Source: Bacteroidales bacterium (lineage in GTDB: Bacteria > Bacteroidota > Bacteroidia > Bacteroidales > VadinHA17). From it: a DNA stretch of 23,947 bases. Within the stretch, counting starts at the first letter, position 1. The number at the start of each line of letters is the position of its first letter. Positions 1 to 6,934 of this stretch are shown piece after piece. The DNA lies in the NCBI GenBank assembly GCA_012514255.1, contig JAAZAP010000297.1, forward strand, positions 1 to 23,947, read 5' to 3'. The position numbers and the translations under genes are program-made. The notes beneath the pieces are model-generated. The model had not been told where the DNA came from. It did no database searches and was given only the letters and a program-made list of their open reading frames with translations.

Positions 1-833
1 GAAACCATGGCGCCCGGTTCACTCCTCGTGTGCACCTGCGCTATGAGATCATGCCCCACCTGACCCTCAGGGCATCAGCGGGCAAGGGTTACCGGACAGT
101 CCATGTGCTTGCCGAGAACATGTACTTCCTGGCAAGCAGCAGGAAGATGATCATTGCCGGGGACCTGGATATAGAAGAAGCCTGGAACGCAGGTATCAAC
201 CTGACAGGATACATCCCCATCAGCGGACGTGAGCTGAGGCTGACTGGCGAAGCCCACCGCACCAGATTCGTTAAACAGATAGTGACCGACCTGGATACAG
301 ACATTGACCGCGTGCTCTTCTATAACCTTGATGGCCGGTCATGGTCAAACGTCTTCCAGGTGGAGGCGCAGATGCAGCCGGTGACAGGACTTGACATCTC
401 CGCTGCCTGGAGGTGGAACGACGTTTGGCAGACCATCGGAGGAGAGCTTCGCGAAAAGCCTCTTTCATCACGTTACAAGGGCCTGCTGACAGTCTCCTAT
501 ACCACCAGGATGAGAAAGTGGCAGGTTGATTACACTCTCCAGTACAACGGCCCCGGGAGAATCCCCTCAACACAGGCCAACCCGGAGCCTTACAGGAGCA
601 ATGATTACTTCAGTGCCTACCCGGTGATGAACGCCCAGGTAACCAGATACTTCAGGAAATGGAGTGTCTACCTGGGGGCTGAGAACATTACCGGCTCAGG
701 GCAGCATAATGCGATCATCGCACCGGAGGACCCTTTTGGCCCCTACTTTGACGGGGCAATGATATGGGGTCCGGTGCACGGCCGGAAACTCTATGCCGGA
801 TTCCGGTTCGCTATTGACAGACCACAGAATTAA
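1..833 (+). CDS. TonB-dependent receptor, C-terminal part (5' end outside window)
   Basis: The frame is open to the left edge, so the start, plug domain and most of the barrel lie outside the window. About 277 residues are visible. They show alternating aromatic and polar beta-strands typical of the outer-membrane barrel of Bacteroidota TonB-dependent receptors: FTPRVHLRYEI, then LRASAGKGYRTVHVLAENM, several YxLQYNGPGR/WSVYLGAENITG strands, and a last strand GRKLYAGFRFAI close to the C-terminus. The family imports metal chelates, cofactors or glycans across the outer membrane using TonB energy. The gene 24 bp downstream encodes a secreted heavy-metal-associated domain protein, which suggests a metal (perhaps copper) role. 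That is inference; the substrate cannot be read from this fragment. Confidence 0.85.
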   Translation, partial: NHGARFTPRVHLRYEIMPHLTLRASAGKGYRTVHVLAENMYFLASSRKMIIAGDLDIEEAWNAGINLTGYIPISGRELRLTGEAHRTRFVKQIVTDLDTDIDRVLFYNLDGRSWSNVFQVEAQMQPVTGLDISAAWRWNDVWQTIGGELREKPLSSRYKGLLTVSYTTRMRKWQVDYTLQYNGPGRIPSTQANPEPYRSNDYFSAYPVMNAQVTRYFRKWSVYLGAENITGSGQHNAIIAPEDPFGPYFDGAMIWGPVHGRKLYAGFRFAIDRPQN

Positions 834-857
834 TTAACAATCTTAAAAATCAATACA

Positions 858-1199
858 ATGAAAAAAAATCAGGTAATAACAGCAATTCTTCTGCTTATCT
901 TCTCCTCGCTGGCGCTCAACGCCCAGGAAAAGAACAAGAAGGAACTTCAGACAGTCAAATTTGAAACCAGTATCGATTGTGAGAACTGTGTCAACACCAT
1001 AATGAAAAATGTACCCTTTGAAAAGGGGGTCAAGGATGTCAAATGTGACCTCACCACAAAGGAGGTATCAATTAAATACCAGGAGGATAAGACCAGCCCG
1101 GAGAAGCTGAAGAGATCAATAGAAAAGCTGGGCTATACCGCCAGTGAGATCAAGGAAAAGAAAAAAGAGGAGGGTTCACCTCAGGGAAAACGGCAGTAA
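858..1199 (+). CDS. Secreted heavy-metal-associated (HMA) domain protein
   Basis: A 113-residue protein. Residues 1-22 form a signal peptide (KK, then a hydrophobic run, then LALNA before QE), so it is probably periplasmic. Residues about 31-95 fit the HMA ferredoxin-like fold (beta-alpha-beta-beta-alpha-beta). A Cys-Glu-Asn-Cys metal site lies at residues 41-44, in the usual place after strand 1, and the later pieces VKDVKCDLTTKEVSIKY and LKRSIEKLGYTA match the second half of the fold. The tail (about 97-113) is Lys/Glu-rich and probably disordered. It starts 24 bp after the TonB-dependent receptor gene and is probably in the same operon. HMA proteins bind Cu(I) or similar soft metals; the exact metal is unknown. 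Confidence 0.85.
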   Translation: MKKNQVITAILLLIFSSLALNAQEKNKKELQTVKFETSIDCENCVNTIMKNVPFEKGVKDVKCDLTTKEVSIKYQEDKTSPEKLKRSIEKLGYTASEIKEKKKEEGSPQGKRQ

Positions 1200-1206
1200 A
1201 ATAATA

Positions 1207-1350
1207 AATCCTGTCAGCTCTGCTTCCCAAACCGGAGGAATAAATCAGGCCAGCTCACCGGTTCATTCAGGGTATTTGAATCAGGCCGGCTCTGATGCTC
1301 ATACAGGGGGAGTTACACCTGCCAGCTCCCTGATGACCACCGAGGCGCAG
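1207..1350. repeat. Degenerate 36-bp tandem repeat, about 3.5 copies, overlapping the 3' end of tcdA
   Basis: Units begin at 1207, 1243, 1279 and 1315, each 36 bases apart. Each opens with AATC-like sequence followed by a CAGCTC-type core. Units 2 and 3 match at about 24 of 36 positions by eye. The fourth, partial unit encodes the tcdA C-terminus on the minus strand. Read on in that frame past the tcdA stop, the units give E-L-A-G, E-P-A-stop, E-L-A-stop and E-L-T-G at the same phase. This suggests repeated duplication of the gene's 3' tail followed by decay. On the plus strand the period is 12 codons in one open frame, but I do not think that frame is a gene. Confidence 0.6.
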
Positions 1351-2030
1351 ACCAGGCCGAAAGCAGCGGGCATATATGACATTGTTCCAATGCTGGAGGC
1401 CTTATTGCTCTCATCCGAACCCCGGATTATAAGGTTCTTGTCAACCACCTCCGGACTGTAGACGGCGAGGGACCCCTCATGTACCCCCAGTTTGTGAAGC
1501 TTTTTGCGAAGCATGCGTGCCAGGTTACAGAAATTTGTCTCTGAGATATCTGCCACCCTGATGGCTGTGGGATCATACTTGCCCCCAGCGCCCATGGAGC
1601 TGACAACACGCAGCTTCAGGCGCAGCGAATGATATACAAGAAAAACCTTTGGAGAGAGAGTGTCAATGGCGTCAACCACATAATCATACCTCTCCTCTTC
1701 CAGGATATCTGTCATCCGCTGGTCACGTATGAACTCGGGGATGATCCTGAGGCGCATATCAGGGTTTATATCAAGCAGCCTCTCTCCCATCACCTCAGCC
1801 TTCTTCCTGCCAGTGGTTGATGTCAGAGCCGGCAGCTGCCTGTTCCTGTTGGCAGCCGTGATCACATCTCCGTCAATGATTGTCATCGCCCCCACTCCCG
1901 CCCTGCAGATCATCTCTGCAGCCCATGAACCTACTCCTCCCAGGCCGGCCACCAGCACATGTGATTGTCGCAGCTTCTCCAGGGCTTCAGGACCCAGGAG
2001 CATCTCGGTGCGTGAAAGCCATCCCTCCAT
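1299..2030 (-). CDS. tcdA: tRNA threonylcarbamoyladenosine dehydratase (TcdA/CsdL, E1-like)
   Basis: A ThiF/MoeB/E1-like ATP-dependent enzyme of about 243 residues that cyclises t6A at position 37 of ANN-decoding tRNAs to ct6A. Visible features are the nucleotide-binding GLGGVGS loop near residue 30, the I-D-G-D acidic pair about 20 residues later followed by ANRNRQ (the family's NxNRQ ATP-contact motif), and a central VVDAIDTLSPK segment with the adenylation Asp. The N-terminus matches TcdA (short helix ending in LGPEAL before the Rossmann strand). I chose the ATG at 2030, which overlaps the tatD stop by one base (TGATG, coupled translation). A GTG directly before it (2033) is the alternative. 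The gene is last in gltX-tatD-tcdA. Its final codons lie in the 36-bp repeat, so the C-terminal GVTPPV tail may be a recent change. Confidence 0.85.
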   Translation of the reverse strand: MEGWLSRTEMLLGPEALEKLRQSHVLVAGLGGVGSWAAEMICRAGVGAMTIIDGDVITAANRNRQLPALTSTTGRKKAEVMGERLLDINPDMRLRIIPEFIRDQRMTDILEEERYDYVVDAIDTLSPKVFLVYHSLRLKLRVVSSMGAGGKYDPTAIRVADISETNFCNLARMLRKKLHKLGVHEGSLAVYSPEVVDKNLIIRGSDESNKASSIGTMSYMPAAFGLVCASVVIRELAGVTPPV

Positions 2031-2701
2031 CACAGGCTGAAATTCATGAGTGAGTTGAAGTTATTGCGTATCAGGCTCTCTGCCTGTTGATCCTCATATC
2101 CCGCCACAGCAGCAAACAATCGGTAAACCTCTGCTATAGCCTCCCCTGAGTCATCAGTCTCAAGCAGCAGTCTCCCGTGGTTTACTGCTGCAAGCACTTC
2201 AGTTGTCAGTCCTTTTTTCCCCAGTGAGAACCAGAAGCCCTCTTGTGCCAGTGAGGCTGCCAGGGTGCTGTTGCCCCTGAACCCGTGTATTACCCATGGC
2301 CGGCCGGGTTTGATCACCCGGCGTGCCTGTCTCAGCTCATCCCATCCCTTCACGCAGTGGATCACCATCGGCCTGCCTGTCTCTTCCGCCAGTGCAGCCT
2401 GGAACATGAATGTATTCTTCTGTACCTCCCCCTGTGTTCCGCGAAGCCGGTCAAACCCGGTCTCACCTATAAGCACCACATGCGGATGGGCGGCGGTGAG
2501 TACCAACTCTGTCTTCAGCTGCTCCGCGTTGTCATCAGTCAGCTGCCACGGATGGATGCCCGCAGAGAAGAGCGTGTTGGCCGGGAAGTCGGCAGGAACG
2601 TCATCACCCGCCATCAGGTTCACCACGGCAACCGTATCTGTGGCAGTAATTCTGTTGTGGGTATGGAAATCGATGTACCGTATGTCATACCCCGCTTTCA
2701 T
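2030..2701 (-). CDS. TatD-family metal-dependent hydrolase
   Basis: A 223-residue member of the TatD DNase/hydrolase TIM-barrel family. Metal and active-site motifs are in order: HTH at residues 13-15, GIHPW at 48-52, GETGFD with metal ligand Glu80, IHCVKG with His115, IHGF with His139, and LETDDS with Asp183. It is shorter than E. coli TatD (about 260), as is common in the Bacteroidota form. TatD proteins act as 3'-5' exonucleases or on related phosphoesters; the substrate here is not known. The ATG overlaps the gltX stop by four bases (ATGA), and its own stop overlaps the tcdA start, so all three genes are probably co-translated. Confidence 0.85.
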   Translation of the reverse strand: MKAGYDIRYIDFHTHNRITATDTVAVVNLMAGDDVPADFPANTLFSAGIHPWQLTDDNAEQLKTELVLTAAHPHVVLIGETGFDRLRGTQGEVQKNTFMFQAALAEETGRPMVIHCVKGWDELRQARRVIKPGRPWVIHGFRGNSTLAASLAQEGFWFSLGKKGLTTEVLAAVNHGRLLLETDDSGEAIAEVYRLFAAVAGYEDQQAESLIRNNFNSLMNFSL

Positions 2702-4221
2702 GAAGCTGTGGATGCAAGCCTGCTAATGCCGTTCCCGAGGCGGGCCAGGGTCTCATCCCTCCCTATGAGTGCCGCAATGTCAAAGAGGTGCGGACCGCGT
2801 GAGGCTCCCACCAGCAACAGCCTGAAGAGATTGAGGATAGCGCCGGTATTATACCCCTTCGATGCAATCCATTCCTTTACACTCTTCTCCAGCACCTCCG
2901 GGGTGAAAGGCTGCACTCCGGCAATTATCCCGAACAGTTCGGTCATCTGTCGGGGAGAGTCATTGTTCCATCTCTTCCGTACAACATCATGATCATAGCT
3001 CTCCGGAGCTACAAAGAAGAAGTCTGCCTCATTCCATAGATCCCTGACAAATCCGACTCTCTCCTTTACCAGCGAAACGATTTTTACCAGCTTGCCGAAG
3101 TCCGGCTGAAATCCTTTTTCCTGCACAACGGGCATGAGAAGGTGTGCAAGCTCCTCATCGTTCTTTGCCTGGAAGTATTTGGCATTGAACCACTTTGCCT
3201 TGTCGGGATCAAAGCGGGCGCCTGACCGTCCCACCCTGTCGATAGAAAAGGCTGCAATCAGCTCATCCATGGTGAATATCTCCTGTTCTGTTCCGGGATT
3301 CCATCCCAGGAGGGCCAGCATATTGACAAAAGCCTCGGGAAAATATCCTTCCTCCCTGTACCCGGAGGCTGTTTCGCCGTATGGCCAGTAGAGAGGAAAC
3401 ACGGGGAATCCCATCTTGTCTCCGTCGCGTTTGCTCAGTTTGCCCTTGCCCGTGGGCTTGAGCAGGAGCGGCAGGTGCGCGAAGAGGGGTGCCTCCCAGC
3501 CGAAGCTGCGGTAAAGCATCACATGCAACGGCAGTGACGGAAGCCACTCCTCGCCCCTGATGACGTGAGATATCTCCATAAGGTGATCATCAACGATGTT
3601 TGCCAGGTGGTAGGTGGGCATGCCGTCAGATTTATACAGCACCTTATCATCAAGGGTGGAGGTGTTGACCACGATGTCGCCCCTGATGAGGTCACTGAAG
3701 TGGATATCCTCATTTTCCGGCATACGGTACCTGACAACGTATTGCCCGCCCGAAGAAATGCGTTTCTCAACCTCATCACTGGCAAGGGTTAGTGAGTTAC
3801 TCATGGTCATCCTTGTTGTACAGCCATAGTTGAATGTCTCGCCACGCGATTCATACTCTTTTCTCAGCTGTTCAAGATCTTCAGGGCTGTCAAAGGCATA
3901 ATAGGCATCGCCCCTGCGGATAAGCTCGTCGGAGAACTGCCTGTAAATCTCCTTTCTCTCGCTCTGCCTGTAGGGTGCGAAGGGGCCGCCTTCGCGAATA
4001 CCCTCGTCTGTATGTATTCCCGCCCACTTCAGCGCGTCCATGATGTACTCTTCAGCGCCCTCAACATAACGGGCCTGGTCTGTGTCTTCAATGCGCAGGA
4101 TGAATGTCCCGCCATGGTGCCTTGCGAAAAGGTAATTGTAAAGAGCTGTTCGCACGCCTCCTATATGGAGAGGTCCTGTAGGACTAGGGGCAAAACGCAC
4201 GCGTATATTGTTTTTCGTCAT
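2698..4221 (-). CDS. gltX: Glutamyl-tRNA synthetase (class I)
   Basis: A 507-residue enzyme that charges tRNA-Glu with glutamate in the cytoplasm. It shows the class I HIGH signature as [11 protein letters not shown] (His19) and the KMSKS loop as KLSKR at residues 261-265. Between them are the glutamate/ATP pocket [10 protein letters not shown] and [20 protein letters not shown], which are characteristic of GltX. The C-terminal third is the helical anticodon-binding region. Length is normal for the family. ATG at 4221 is the first start. It is the first gene of the gltX-tatD-tcdA unit. A poor -7-like box (TATCTTTA, 4249-4256 on the minus strand) lies about 30 bp upstream, just past the tdh terminator, and could be its promoter. 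Confidence 0.97.
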   Translation of the reverse strand: MTKNNIRVRFAPSPTGPLHIGGVRTALYNYLFARHHGGTFILRIEDTDQARYVEGAEEYIMDALKWAGIHTDEGIREGGPFAPYRQSERKEIYRQFSDELIRRGDAYYAFDSPEDLEQLRKEYESRGETFNYGCTTRMTMSNSLTLASDEVEKRISSGGQYVVRYRMPENEDIHFSDLIRGDIVVNTSTLDDKVLYKSDGMPTYHLANIVDDHLMEISHVIRGEEWLPSLPLHVMLYRSFGWEAPLFAHLPLLLKPTGKGKLSKRDGDKMGFPVFPLYWPYGETASGYREEGYFPEAFVNMLALLGWNPGTEQEIFTMDELIAAFSIDRVGRSGARFDPDKAKWFNAKYFQAKNDEELAHLLMPVVQEKGFQPDFGKLVKIVSLVKERVGFVRDLWNEADFFFVAPESYDHDVVRKRWNNDSPRQMTELFGIIAGVQPFTPEVLEKSVKEWIASKGYNTGAILNLFRLLLVGASRGPHLFDIAALIGRDETLARLGNGISRLASTAS

Positions 4222-4261
4222 AATGGTCTGATGGTTAATTGCCGGCGATAAAGATATAAAA

Positions 4262-4293
4262 TTAAAAAAGAGGCTGTCGCGGATGACAGCCTC
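4262..4293 (-). terminator. Intrinsic terminator after tdh
   Basis: On the minus strand a 9-bp perfect stem (GAGGCTGTC / GACAGCCTC, 4285-4293 with 4270-4278) with a 6-base loop is followed by a run of six T then AAT. It sits 26 bp past the tdh stop and separates tdh from gltX on the same strand. Confidence 0.85.
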
Positions 4294-4318
4294 CTGAACA
4301 ATGAAGTATCTTGCCTGA

Positions 4319-5281
4319 TCAGATCAACCCCTTGTTGTGCTTTTCGGTAATCACCTGAAGCATATCTTTGGTCATCGACTCAAGGTTGTAAACGGGATTC
4401 CATCCCCACTCTTCACGGGCTGCAGTGTCATCCATATAGTTTGGCCATGAATCAGCTATCTTCTGCTTCATGGGATCAACGTCGTAGTTCATGACGAAGC
4501 CGGGGATATGTTTTCTGATTTCGGCCGCAATGATCTCGGGATCGAAGCTCATAGCGCTGATATTGAATGCATTCCTGTGCTTCAGCCTGGAGGGATCTGC
4601 CTCCATGAGGTTGATGGCGGCTTCAATAGCATCAGGCATGTACATCATGTCAAGGAATGTTCCCTTTCCCAGGGGACAGGTAAACTTCTGATGCTTCACA
4701 GCCTCATAGTATATCTCAACTGCATAGTCAGTTGTTCCTCCGCCGGGAAGGGTTACGTTTGAGATTATGCCCGGATACCTGACGCCCCTTGTGTCAACGC
4801 CGAAGCGAAGATGATAATAATCGCACAGCATCTCGCCGGTAACCTTGGTGATACCGTACATGGATGTAGGTCTCTGAATGGTATCCTGCGGAGTATTGTC
4901 AAGCGGGGTGGTGGGTCCGAAGGCGCCGATGGAGCTGGGGAAGAAGACCGCGCAGTTGTATTCGCGGGCTACCTCCAGCACATTGTAAAGCCCGTTGACT
5001 CCTATATTCCAGGCCAGCCCCGGATTCTTTTCACCTACGGCAGAGAGCACAGCTGCAAGATGATAAATGGTGTCAATGTTGTATTTTTTTACTGCGTCGG
5101 CCAGCTCCTCTTTATCCGTGGTGTCAACCTTCAGGAAAGGGCCGGTTTCGGCAAGCGGTCCGGTGGGCTGGGTTCTGTTGATACCGGCCACAACATTGCT
5201 GCCGCCATACCTTTTTCTGAGTTCGAGCGTGAGCTCAGAGCCTATCTGTCCTACCGATCCTGTTATTAGTATGTTCTTCAT
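4319..5281 (-). CDS. tdh: L-threonine 3-dehydrogenase, SDR (epimerase-like) type
   Basis: A 320-residue extended short-chain dehydrogenase. It has the NAD-binding G8-x-x-G11-x-x-G14 loop, a DTTDKEEL cofactor strand, YHLAAVLSA, the catalytic Ser in PSSIGAFGP (116-117) and Y142-x3-K146. The [17 protein letters not shown] and [12 protein letters not shown] segments mark the SDR-type threonine dehydrogenases (known from Flavobacterium and trypanosomes) rather than sugar epimerases. It oxidises L-threonine to 2-amino-3-ketobutyrate with NAD+. The divergent neighbour kbl encodes the enzyme that uses this product, which strongly supports the assignment. It is not related to the zinc-dependent MDR-type Tdh of E. 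coli. It has its own terminator downstream. Confidence 0.92.
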   Translation of the reverse strand: MKNILITGSVGQIGSELTLELRKRYGGSNVVAGINRTQPTGPLAETGPFLKVDTTDKEELADAVKKYNIDTIYHLAAVLSAVGEKNPGLAWNIGVNGLYNVLEVAREYNCAVFFPSSIGAFGPTTPLDNTPQDTIQRPTSMYGITKVTGEMLCDYYHLRFGVDTRGVRYPGIISNVTLPGGGTTDYAVEIYYEAVKHQKFTCPLGKGTFLDMMYMPDAIEAAINLMEADPSRLKHRNAFNISAMSFDPEIIAAEIRKHIPGFVMNYDVDPMKQKIADSWPNYMDDTAAREEWGWNPVYNLESMTKDMLQVITEKHNKGLI

Positions 5282-5322
5282 TTTATTCCGTGTGGGTTAT
5301 AGTTTTCTGTCACTGTCTGATC

Positions 5323-5372
5323 ATCAGAACAGGGGAACAAACATGATGATTTTTTCGGCAACTTGTTCTGAT
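5323..5372. promoter_or_regulatory. Inverted repeat in the tdh/kbl divergent promoter region
   Basis: The 9-base arms ATCAGAACA (5323-5331) and TGTTCTGAT (5364-5372) are perfect inverted repeats 32 bases apart, centre to centre about 41 bp (close to four helical turns). They lie 42-91 bp upstream of the tdh start. Between them is a minus-strand CATGTTTG (5338-5345), one mismatch from the Bacteroidota -7 box. This could be a paired operator around the tdh promoter, or only an mRNA stem. The remainder of the 197-bp gap is AT-rich with no ORF. Confidence 0.35.
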
Positions 5373-5425
5373 AAAAATCATTTAATTGTTATCCAAATAA
5401 CATAGGGCTTATGGAACAAAGTTGA

Positions 5426-5433
5426 TATATTTG
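5426..5433 (+). promoter_or_regulatory. Candidate -7 promoter box for kbl
   Basis: TATATTTG matches the Bacteroidota -7 consensus TAnnTTTG exactly. It would start transcription about 40 bp before the kbl ATG. I find no good -33 TTG at 17-23 bp spacing, so confidence is moderate. Confidence 0.4.
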
Positions 5434-5478
5434 CCCGTCTAATAACCAATTACATAGTTAATCAATAACTCCATATCC

Positions 5479-6669
5479 ATGTACACGAATTTTCAGGAAT
5501 TTCTGACCGGAGAGCTAAGCGCTATCAAAGAGGCCGGTCTTTACAAGGGAGAAAGAATCATTGTCTCGCCCCAGGGTGCGGAAATTACCCTCAATACAGG
5601 GCAGACTGTCCTTAACTTCTGTGCCAACAACTACCTGGGCCTTTCGGCGAATAAAAAGCTGGTTGAAGCTGCAAAGAAAGCGCTTGACACTCATGGTTAC
5701 GGCATGTCATCAGTACGGTTCATCTGCGGTACGGGTGATCTTCACAAGGAGCTGGAGCAGAAGCTTGCACAGTTCTTCGGTACAGAAGATACAATCCTCT
5801 ATGCCGCCTGCTTCGATGCCAATGGCGGGGTCTTTGAACCGCTGCTGTCAGAGCAGGATGCCATTATCTCCGATGCTCTCAACCATGCCTCCATCATTGA
5901 CGGTGTACGTCTCTGCAAGGCACAGCGCTACCGTTATGCCAACGCTGACATGAATGACCTTGAGGAGAAGCTTAAGGAGGCACAGGCACAGCGCTTCAGG
6001 CTGATAGTCACTGACGGCGTCTTTTCAATGGACGGCAATGTGGCACCGCTTGACAGGATCTATGAGCTGGCGGATAAATACAATGCCATGGTCATGGTAG
6101 ACGAATCACACTCAGCCGGTGTGGTTGGTGATACAGGTCGCGGTGTCACTGAGTTGTATGACCTCAAGGGAAAGATAGAGATCATTACCGGTACGCTGGG
6201 TAAAGCCTTCGGCGGTGCAATAGGAGGCTTCACCACGGGTAAAAAGGAGATCATAGAAATGCTTCGTCAGCGCTCCAGGCCGTATCTCTTCAGCAACTCT
6301 ATCCCGCCGCTGGTTGCAGCAGCAGGAATAAAGATGGTGGGGATGATGACGGAGACCAACGAGCTGCAGGATAAGCTGCACTTCAACACGAAATATTTCA
6401 TGGACAAGATGATGACGGCAGGCTTTGATATCAAACCAACCCAGTCAGCCATCTGCGCCGTAATGCTCTATGACGCCAAACTGTCACAGGAGATGGCAGC
6501 GAAACTGCTGAATGAAGGGATCTATGTCACAGGATTCTATTATCCCGTGGTACCAAAGGGCCAGGCACGCATCAGGGTACAACTCTCGGCAGCACACGAG
6601 ACCGAACACCTTGACAAGGCTATCGCTGCCTTCACTAAGGTAGGAAAGGAACTGGGCGTTTTAAAATAA
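5479..6669 (+). CDS. kbl: Glycine C-acetyltransferase (2-amino-3-ketobutyrate CoA ligase)
   Basis: A 396-residue PLP enzyme of the alpha-oxoamine synthase family; it cleaves 2-amino-3-ketobutyrate with CoA to glycine and acetyl-CoA. Visible are the N-terminal LNFCANNYLGL, the substrate segment YGMSSVRFICGTGDLHKELE, the PLP-stacking region ALNHASIIDGVRL, DESHSAG at 208-214 and the Schiff-base lysine K242 in TGTLGKAFGGAIGG. Length and spacing match E. coli Kbl closely, and SVRFICGT with Asn/His contacts separates it from 8-amino-7-oxononanoate and 5-aminolevulinate synthases. It is transcribed away from tdh, the gene for the preceding step. A strong terminator follows, so it is probably a single-gene transcript. 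Confidence 0.96.
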   Translation: MYTNFQEFLTGELSAIKEAGLYKGERIIVSPQGAEITLNTGQTVLNFCANNYLGLSANKKLVEAAKKALDTHGYGMSSVRFICGTGDLHKELEQKLAQFFGTEDTILYAACFDANGGVFEPLLSEQDAIISDALNHASIIDGVRLCKAQRYRYANADMNDLEEKLKEAQAQRFRLIVTDGVFSMDGNVAPLDRIYELADKYNAMVMVDESHSAGVVGDTGRGVTELYDLKGKIEIITGTLGKAFGGAIGGFTTGKKEIIEMLRQRSRPYLFSNSIPPLVAAAGIKMVGMMTETNELQDKLHFNTKYFMDKMMTAGFDIKPTQSAICAVMLYDAKLSQEMAAKLLNEGIYVTGFYYPVVPKGQARIRVQLSAAHETEHLDKAIAAFTKVGKELGVLK

Positions 6670-6704
6670 TTAATTTTTTTCGCCCTGTCCATTATTAAAT
6701 AGGT

Positions 6705-6754
6705 AAGGGAAAGTTTAAAAAATTAATTCTTTTTGAACTTTCCCTTGTTTTTTT
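6705..6754 (+). terminator. Intrinsic terminator after kbl
   Basis: An 11-bp perfect stem (AAGGGAAAGTT 6705-6715 with AACTTTCCCTT 6736-6746) extends inward through a T-G pair and four A-T pairs to a 10-base loop, and is followed by a G and seven T. Its last stem bases overlap the -33 element of the next promoter. Confidence 0.85.
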
Positions 6755-6774
6755 AAAATTGATAGTTAATTTTG
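6744..6774 (+). promoter_or_regulatory. Promoter of the ilv-leu operon
   Basis: The -7 box TAATTTTG (6767-6774) fits TAnnTTTG exactly. A -33 TTG at 6745-6747 lies 19 bp upstream, the ideal spacing for the Bacteroidota primary sigma factor. Transcription would begin about 6778-6782, leaving only about 12 bases before the leader peptide ATG at 6793. Confidence 0.7.
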
Positions 6775-6792
6775 CCATCCATAAATGAGACC

Positions 6793-6852
6793 ATGAACTA
6801 TACGTCACTGTTTATTATTGCCCTTTTTCTTCTCATCGCCATAAGCGGATGA
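6793..6852 (+). CDS. Leu/Ile-rich leader peptide of the ilv-leu operon
   Basis: A 19-codon [22 protein letters not shown], with four Leu codons (CTG, CTT, CTT, CTC) and four Ile codons (ATT, ATT, ATC, ATA) but no Val. It lies just after the promoter. Its TGA (6850-6852) directly abuts the antiterminator strand at 6853. This is the geometry of a ribosome-sensing attenuator: a ribosome slowed in the Ile/Leu run leaves 6853-6860 free, while one reaching the stop covers it. The peptide itself probably has no function. Its hydrophobicity could suggest a small membrane protein, but the surrounding RNA architecture argues for a leader. Confidence 0.8.
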   Translation: MNYTSLFIIALFLLIAISG

Positions 6853-6900
6853 CCGGGGAGTAATATATAGTGACCATAAATGTATACAGAAGCTTCCCGG
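6853..6900 (+). promoter_or_regulatory. Antiterminator pairing of the ilv attenuator
   Basis: CCGGGGAG (6853-6860) pairs with CTTCCCGG (6893-6900) over 8 bp including one G-U, with a loop of about 32 bases. The second strand is the 5' arm of the terminator at 6890-6922, so the two structures exclude each other. 6853-6860 is also a copy of the terminator's 3' arm (6905-6912), as expected of an attenuator. Confidence 0.75.
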
Positions 6901-6922
6901 GAAACCGGGGAGCTTTTTTTTT
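6890..6922 (+). terminator. Attenuator terminator upstream of ilvD
   Basis: An 11-bp stem (AAGCTTCCCGG 6890-6900 with CCGGGGAGCTT 6905-6915, one T-G pair) closed by a stable GAAA tetraloop and ending in nine consecutive T (6914-6922). It lies 12 bp before the ilvD start, so it must act before the structural genes and not at the end of a transcript. Confidence 0.88.
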
Positions 6923-6934
6923 ACACGTCAGACG

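Noticed and set aside
1144..1461. Plus-strand 105-codon ORF with a 12-residue repeat
   Set aside because: It overlaps the HMA gene in another frame and then runs antisense through tcdA. The openness comes from the 36-bp repeat, and there is no start context or family match.
2285..2992. 235-codon plus-strand ORF antisense to tatD and gltX
   Set aside because: Both antisense genes are clear, complete enzymes. The translation is Pro/Arg/Cys-rich without domain character, as for other long antisense frames here (for example 9552-10010 and 11180-11665).
6793..6852. The 19-residue hydrophobic peptide as a functional small membrane protein
   Set aside because: Its codon content, the stop codon touching the antiterminator strand, and the terminator before ilvD fit a leader peptide better. 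A membrane role is not excluded.
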